A stretch of 10,443 nucleotides of DNA from Candidatus Egaibacter danicus. Its GTDB lineage: Bacteria; Pseudomonadota; Gammaproteobacteria; Burkholderiales; Burkholderiaceae. Below, piece after piece: positions 6,783-10,443 of this stretch (the stretch's first letter is position 1; each line of letters begins with the position of its first letter). The translations under genes and the position numbers were made by a program. Under the pieces are notes generated by a model. The model had not been told where the DNA came from, searched no databases, and saw only the letters and a list, made by a program, of their open reading frames with translations. The stretch covers positions 1 to 10,443 of the forward strand of contig JAABRC010000031.1 of NCBI GenBank assembly GCA_011391115.1. The letters run 5' to 3'.

Positions 6783-7466
6783 TTACGGCTGCAGCGCCCC
6801 GCGCATGGCGTCAACGACCGCCTTGTAGTCTGGCCGGCCAAAAATGGCGCTGCCCGCCACGAAAGTGTCGGCCCCCGCATCAGCCACACGCCGGATATTG
6901 TCAACCTTGATACCTCCATCGACCTCCAGCCGGATATCTTTAGCGCTGGCGTCAATGCGTTTGCGCACAGCCTCGATCTTGCGCAGGGCGGAATCGATGA
7001 AACTCTGGCCCCCAAAGCCGGGGTTGACGCTCATGATGAGAATCAGGTCAATGTCGTCAATCACCCAGTCCAGCACATCCAGCGGCTCTGCGGGGTTGAA
7101 CACCAGGCCGGCCTTGCAGCCTTTGGACTTGATGGCCTGGATGCTGCGGTGCACGTGACCCGATGCATCGGGATGAAAACTGATGTAGTCAGCGCCTGCT
7201 TCGGCAAAAGCCGCCGCCAGAGCATCCACTGGCTGCACCATGAGGTGCACGTCAATGGGTACGGCCACGCCGGCCGCCGTTTTGGCATGCGGCTTCAGCG
7301 CCTGGCAGATCATCGGCCCGAAGGTCAAATTGGGAACATAGTGGTTGTCCATCACGTCGAAGTGAATCCAGTCGGCGCCAGCGGCAATGACATTTTTCAC
7401 CTCGTCACCCAGACGGGCAAAGTCGGCGGACAGAATGGAAGGGGCAATACGGCAGGTTTTTGTCAT
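6783..7466 (-). CDS. rpe: Ribulose-phosphate 3-epimerase
   Basis: Rpe interconverts D-ribulose 5-phosphate and D-xylulose 5-phosphate in the pentose phosphate and, where present, Calvin pathways. The 227-residue length is normal for this TIM-barrel enzyme. Visible motifs are APSILSADF (residues 8-16), the metal and catalytic segment [13 protein letters not shown] with H35 and D37, DVHLMV with H74, [10 protein letters not shown] (145-154) for phosphate binding, and VDGG with acid/base D183, then VAGSAIF. ATG 7466 gives the usual [12 protein letters not shown] start; a TTG at 7502 would extend into the divergent apaG. It is the first gene of the minus-strand cluster with the GGDEF-EAL gene and gph. 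Its start codon is only 28 bases from the apaG start, so its promoter must lie partly inside apaG; a weak TTGATA (complement of 7504-7509) could be its -35 box. Confidence 0.97.
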   Translation of the reverse strand: MTKTCRIAPSILSADFARLGDEVKNVIAAGADWIHFDVMDNHYVPNLTFGPMICQALKPHAKTAAGVAVPIDVHLMVQPVDALAAAFAEAGADYISFHPDASGHVHRSIQAIKSKGCKAGLVFNPAEPLDVLDWVIDDIDLILIMSVNPGFGGQSFIDSALRKIEAVRKRIDASAKDIRLEVDGGIKVDNIRRVADAGADTFVAGSAIFGRPDYKAVVDAMRGALQP

Positions 7467-7488
7467 GCGGTATTTTCGCAGGTAGCAT
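7460..7488 (+). promoter_or_regulatory. Candidate apaG promoter TTGTCA-N17-TAGCAT
   Basis: TTGTCA (7460-7465, five of six matches to the -35 consensus) and TAGCAT (7483-7488, four of six matches to -10) are exactly 17 bases apart. The -35 overlaps the rpe start codon region. The expected transcription start falls at or next to the apaG ATG (7495), so the mRNA would be leaderless or nearly so. This agrees with the poor Shine-Dalgarno before apaG. It is a prediction by eye only. Confidence 0.35.
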
Positions 7489-7494
7489 TGGGGG

Positions 7495-7887
7495 ATGGCC
7501 AAGTATCAATTTCTCGTGGAAGTCGTGCCCCAGTTTCTGCAGGATCAGTCCAGCCCGGATGATGCCCTGTATGTGTTCGCTTACACCATCACCATCACCA
7601 ACACGGGTGAGGTCACTGCGCAGCTGATTTCGAGAACCTGGAACGTCAACGACGCCAATGGCCACACCGAGAAGGTCAAGGGCCTGGGGGTGGTGGGACA
7701 GCAACCGCTGCTCAAACCCGGGCAGACGTTTGAATACACCAGCGGCACCCGTTTGCGCACCCCCACCGGCACCATGCATGGCAGTTTTTTCTGCGTGGCC
7801 GAGGATGGTGAAAAGTTTGACACCGATGTGCCGATGTTCGTGCTGGACGCCCTGAGTGCCGGTGGCGGCACCCGCACGCTGCATTGA
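7495..7887 (+). CDS. apaG: ApaG family protein
   Basis: ApaG is a small cytoplasmic beta-sandwich protein (DUF525 fold) linked by genetics to Co2+/Mg2+ handling and to diadenosine tetraphosphate metabolism; its biochemical role is not settled. The 130-residue length is near the usual 125. Family features are [24 protein letters not shown], the [24 protein letters not shown] core, and [31 protein letters not shown] 7495 gives a standard [10 protein letters not shown] start. Only a weak AGGT 11 bases upstream could act as ribosome site. The gene is divergent from rpe with 28 bases between start codons, and its stop is within 33 bases of the ATG of the next membrane-protein gene (or overlaps it if that gene uses TTG 7884). 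Confidence 0.96.
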   Translation: MAKYQFLVEVVPQFLQDQSSPDDALYVFAYTITITNTGEVTAQLISRTWNVNDANGHTEKVKGLGVVGQQPLLKPGQTFEYTSGTRLRTPTGTMHGSFFCVAEDGEKFDTDVPMFVLDALSAGGGTRTLH

Positions 7888-7919
7888 CAGCGGCGCAGAT
7901 ACCGGAGCACGCCCGGACC

Positions 7920-9920
7920 ATGCGCAACCTGCCCGGACTGCTGGACACGCTGAATCCTCAGGGCACGCTGGTTGAGCGGCATCTGTGGCTGATTGACCTG
8001 TTTGCGTGGATTCGTGGCGACGGCGAATCGGTCGCCGCCGTGCTGGCACGCATCAGTCTTCTGCTTGATGCCATCGAAAAGAGACCGGAACTCCGGGCCC
8101 GCATGGCTGCCTGGTGGCTGGCGCTGACGCAGTCACTGGACGGCGCTACCCTGCTGGCCGACTACGGCTTTTCCACCCGCAATGCCTTCATCAGCGAATT
8201 TGCCGAGCGCCTGCGGCAAAAAATACTGCCCGGCACGCCAGAAACACTGGACGCCGCCGAGCTGTTCTCGCTGGTCATGCCCAAAGGGTTTGATGCGCAA
8301 TGGCTGGGTGCGCTGGACGAAGCCACGCTGTCACGCGTATCGGCACTGCTGGAGCCCGCGAACTGGCAGCTGACCGTGTTGGAAGCCATCACCATCTGTA
8401 CCAGCCAGGTGCGCGCCGCAGGCTTTGCCTCGGAATTGCGCTCGCGCATGAGCACAGCGGCACGGGACGCGGCACCTTTTCACGCGCTGGCTTCAGACTT
8501 CGAAAACGTTCGCACCGCATTCATGGCCCACAACCAGACTGCGGCTGAACCTGTCGCCGGGTCGGGCGATGCGCTGCAGGCCGCATTGCAGCATTTCCGC
8601 GAACGGCTGGAAGCCTGCCGGGCCGCTGCGGCGTCGGTCTACACCCATCTGGATGAACATGGCATCTCGGTCAGCCTGGTGTTTCGGATCCGCCAGTTAC
8701 GCGAACGCATTCTGCGCATCCGCGCTTTGCTGGACTGCCTGACGTCCAGCAACCCATCAGTCAGCACCGCCCGCCTGCTGGCGCAACTGGTCACTGTGGG
8801 TCAGGAGCGGCGCAGCCTGCGCTCACTGGTCGCGTCCAACTCATCCCTGCTGGCGGCCAAAGTGACGGAGCGCAGTTCTGAAGTGGGTGAGCACTACATC
8901 ACCCGCAATGTGGGTGAGTACACCAGCATGTTGCGCAAGGCGGCTGGTGGTGGTGCACTGACGGCCATCACCACGTTGCTGAAATTTGCCATCATGGGGC
9001 TGGCACTGTCGGCCTTCTGGAACGGCTTCTGGTCCAGCGTCATGTATGCGGGCAGCTTTGTGGTGATCCAGCTGCTGCATTACACGCTGGCCACCAAACA
9101 GCCGGCCATGACGGCGCCCGCCATGGCCGCCAAACTCAAAGACCTGAGTGACCCTGCGTCGCTGGATGCGTTTGTCGATGAGGTGACCCACCTCGTGCGC
9201 TCGCAGGTGGCCGCCGTACTGGGCAACGTGGGCGTGGTGTTTCCCGCTGTGCTGCTGATATCGGGGGCTTTGCTGCTGGCAACCGGTAAACCGATGATTG
9301 ATGGCAAGGATGCCGCCTATGTGCTGCATTCGCTCACGCTGCTGGGCCCCACCTTGTTGTTTGCCGCCTTCACAGGCGTGCTGCTGTTTGCGTCCAGCCT
9401 GATCGCGGGTTGGGCCGAGAACTGGTTTGTGCTGCACCGGCTGGACTCGGCCATGCGCTACAACCCGCGTTTCACCCGTGCCCTGGGCGCCACGCGGGCT
9501 GATCGTTGGGCGCACTTCATGCGCCGCAACATCTCGGGCTTTGCATCCAACATCTCACTGGGATTCATGCTGGGCCTGATACCGGCTTTTGCTGCATTCT
9601 TTGGCGTGGGGCTGGAAGTTCGCCACGTCACGCTGTCTGCCGGCCAGCTGGCGGCGGCCTGCGCCACGCTGGGCTGGGATGTGGTGCGTGAGCCCGCCCT
9701 GTGGTGGTGTGTGGCATCCCTGCCGCTCATCGGTGCGCTGAACCTGGGAGCGAGCTTCTACCTGGCGTTCCGGCTGGCTTTGCGGGCACACAACGTGGGC
9801 GACATGGATCGGGGACGCATTCGTCAGGCCATCTGGCGCCGCATGGTCGAACAGCCACTGGGTTTCCTGTGGCCCACCCGAAGTGCCGTTGCCACAACCG
9901 CCCCAGTGAAGGAAGAATGA
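7920..9920 (+). CDS. 'Site-specific recombinase' (Gcr/SpecificRecomb) family polytopic membrane protein
   Basis: The 666-residue product matches, by recall, the betaproteobacterial family called site-specific recombinase (Gcr type, Pfam SpecificRecomb). Typical segments are the N-terminal LVERHLWLIDLFAWIRG and the middle SSEVGEHYITRNVGEYTSMLRKAAGGGALTA. Residues 1-340 are mostly soluble and helical. Residues about 346-367, 370-390, 433-454, 472-497, 543-565 and 594-621 look like six membrane helices. No tyrosine- or serine-recombinase motif is visible, so the recombinase name is doubtful and an inner-membrane role is more likely. ATG 7920 has GGAG 12 bases upstream; TTG 7884, overlapping the apaG stop, is an alternative adding 12 residues. 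The stop overlaps the thiL ATGA, so apaG, this gene and thiL probably form one transcript. Confidence 0.85.
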   Translation: MRNLPGLLDTLNPQGTLVERHLWLIDLFAWIRGDGESVAAVLARISLLLDAIEKRPELRARMAAWWLALTQSLDGATLLADYGFSTRNAFISEFAERLRQKILPGTPETLDAAELFSLVMPKGFDAQWLGALDEATLSRVSALLEPANWQLTVLEAITICTSQVRAAGFASELRSRMSTAARDAAPFHALASDFENVRTAFMAHNQTAAEPVAGSGDALQAALQHFRERLEACRAAAASVYTHLDEHGISVSLVFRIRQLRERILRIRALLDCLTSSNPSVSTARLLAQLVTVGQERRSLRSLVASNSSLLAAKVTERSSEVGEHYITRNVGEYTSMLRKAAGGGALTAITTLLKFAIMGLALSAFWNGFWSSVMYAGSFVVIQLLHYTLATKQPAMTAPAMAAKLKDLSDPASLDAFVDEVTHLVRSQVAAVLGNVGVVFPAVLLISGALLLATGKPMIDGKDAAYVLHSLTLLGPTLLFAAFTGVLLFASSLIAGWAENWFVLHRLDSAMRYNPRFTRALGATRADRWAHFMRRNISGFASNISLGFMLGLIPAFAAFFGVGLEVRHVTLSAGQLAAACATLGWDVVREPALWWCVASLPLIGALNLGASFYLAFRLALRAHNVGDMDRGRIRQAIWRRMVEQPLGFLWPTRSAVATTAPVKEE

Positions 9921-10443
9921 GCAACATGGCAGATTGCATGGGTGAGTTTGACCTGATTGCGCGTTACTTCAAGCGCCCCGCCCGTCGCGCGGCGCTGGGC
10001 GTGGGTGACGACTGCGCGCTGCTGCAGCCGGCACCCGGCACGCAAATGGCCATCTCAAGCGACATGCTGGTGCAGGGTCGCCATTTTTTCCCGGACGTTG
10101 ATCCGCAAACACTGGGCCACAAGGCGCTGGCCGTGAACCTGAGCGACCTGGCCGCTTGTGGCGCCAAACCTCTGGCCTTCACGCTGGCGCTGGCACTGCC
10201 CCAAGTGGATGAAACCTGGCTGGCGGCCTTTTCGAAAGGACTCTTCGCGCTGGCCGATGCACACGGCTGTGAGCTGATCGGCGGTGACACCACGCAGGGG
10301 CCACTGAACATCTGCATCACCGTGTTTGGTGAAGTCCCCGTGGTGAACGGCCGCACGCTGGCCCTGCTGCGCTCGGGTGCGAAGGAGAGCGATGACATCT
10401 ATGTGAGCGGCACGCTGGGCGATGCCCGGCTGGCGCTGGACGT
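9917..10443 (+). CDS. thiL: Thiamine-monophosphate kinase ThiL (3' partial)
   Basis: ThiL phosphorylates thiamine monophosphate to thiamine diphosphate with ATP, the last step of cofactor synthesis, in the cytoplasm. The first 175 of about 320 residues are present and the frame is still open at the window end. Motifs of the PurM/ThiL ATP-binding half are GEFDLIARYF, GVGDDCALL with D31-D32, SSDMLVQGRHFFPD (47-60), the KALAVNLSDLAACGAKP block (69-85), and GGDTTQGP (122-129), which bind Mg2+ and nucleotide. ATG 9917 overlaps the upstream stop as ATGA; ATG 9926 (better spaced from AGGAAG at 9910-9915) and ATG 9938 (MGEFDL, as in many homologues) are alternatives. Tight coupling to the upstream membrane protein suggests co-transcription. 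No defect is seen in the visible part. Confidence 0.95.
   Translation, partial: MSNMADCMGEFDLIARYFKRPARRAALGVGDDCALLQPAPGTQMAISSDMLVQGRHFFPDVDPQTLGHKALAVNLSDLAACGAKPLAFTLALALPQVDETWLAAFSKGLFALADAHGCELIGGDTTQGPLNICITVFGEVPVVNGRTLALLRSGAKESDDIYVSGTLGDARLALD

Noticed and set aside
6749..7015. N-terminal extension of the 936-residue GGDEF-EAL protein into rpe
   Set aside because: The extra residues are read from rpe coding sequence in another frame and have low-quality composition; ATG 6748 directly precedes the first membrane helix.
7585..7599. ACCATC tandem repeat in apaG
   Set aside because: It encodes the TITIT part of a conserved ApaG strand, so the repeat is explained by coding, not by a microsatellite function.
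8841..9515. 224-codon minus-strand open frame within the membrane protein gene
   Set aside because: Composition (very rich in His, Gln, Gly, Arg) and lack of domains mark it as a shadow of the plus-strand gene.

Overview
The window looks like a chromosomal segment from a motile betaproteobacterium of the order Burkholderiales, probably Comamonadaceae (Rhodoferax/Polaromonas-like). The reasons are the roughly 60% G+C composition judged by eye, the CheW, Rpe, Gph and ApaG sequence types, and the gene set apaG / 'site-specific recombinase' family membrane protein / thiL divergent from rpe. This assignment comes from remembered family features, not from a search. Coding density is very high: no gap between genes exceeds about 70 bases, and no tRNA, rRNA, CRISPR array, insertion sequence or phage gene was seen.

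Left part (1-3246, + strand): the window opens inside a gene for a membrane-anchored Cache-like sensor fused to GGDEF and EAL domains (cyclic-di-GMP turnover). It is followed 29 bases later by cheW, the chemotaxis adaptor, and then by a secreted chalcone-isomerase-like protein that probably has its own promoter.

Middle part (3234-7466, - strand): an apparent operon rpe, then a second large GGDEF-EAL protein (PilJ-like sensor, two PAS domains), then gph. The last two overlap by a GTGA start/stop. The 3' end of gph runs 13 bases into the convergent chalcone-isomerase-like gene. From memory, rpe and gph are normally adjacent in this order and followed by trp genes. Here a c-di-GMP gene sits between them and no trp gene follows.

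Right part (7495-10443, + strand): apaG starts only 28 bases from the divergent rpe start. It is followed closely by a large polytopic membrane protein of the family annotated as 'site-specific recombinase' (Gcr/SpecificRecomb), and then, with an ATGA overlap, by thiL, which is cut by the window end.

Functionally, the window mixes housekeeping metabolism (pentose-phosphate epimerase, 2-phosphoglycolate detoxification, thiamine diphosphate synthesis) with two bifunctional-type c-di-GMP signalling proteins and a chemotaxis adaptor. No clearly new multi-gene system is visible. The points most worth checking are the c-di-GMP gene embedded between rpe and gph, the AT-rich repeat-like patch inside gph, the A8 slippery run upstream of the first GGDEF domain, and the doubtful 'recombinase' label of a polytopic membrane protein.
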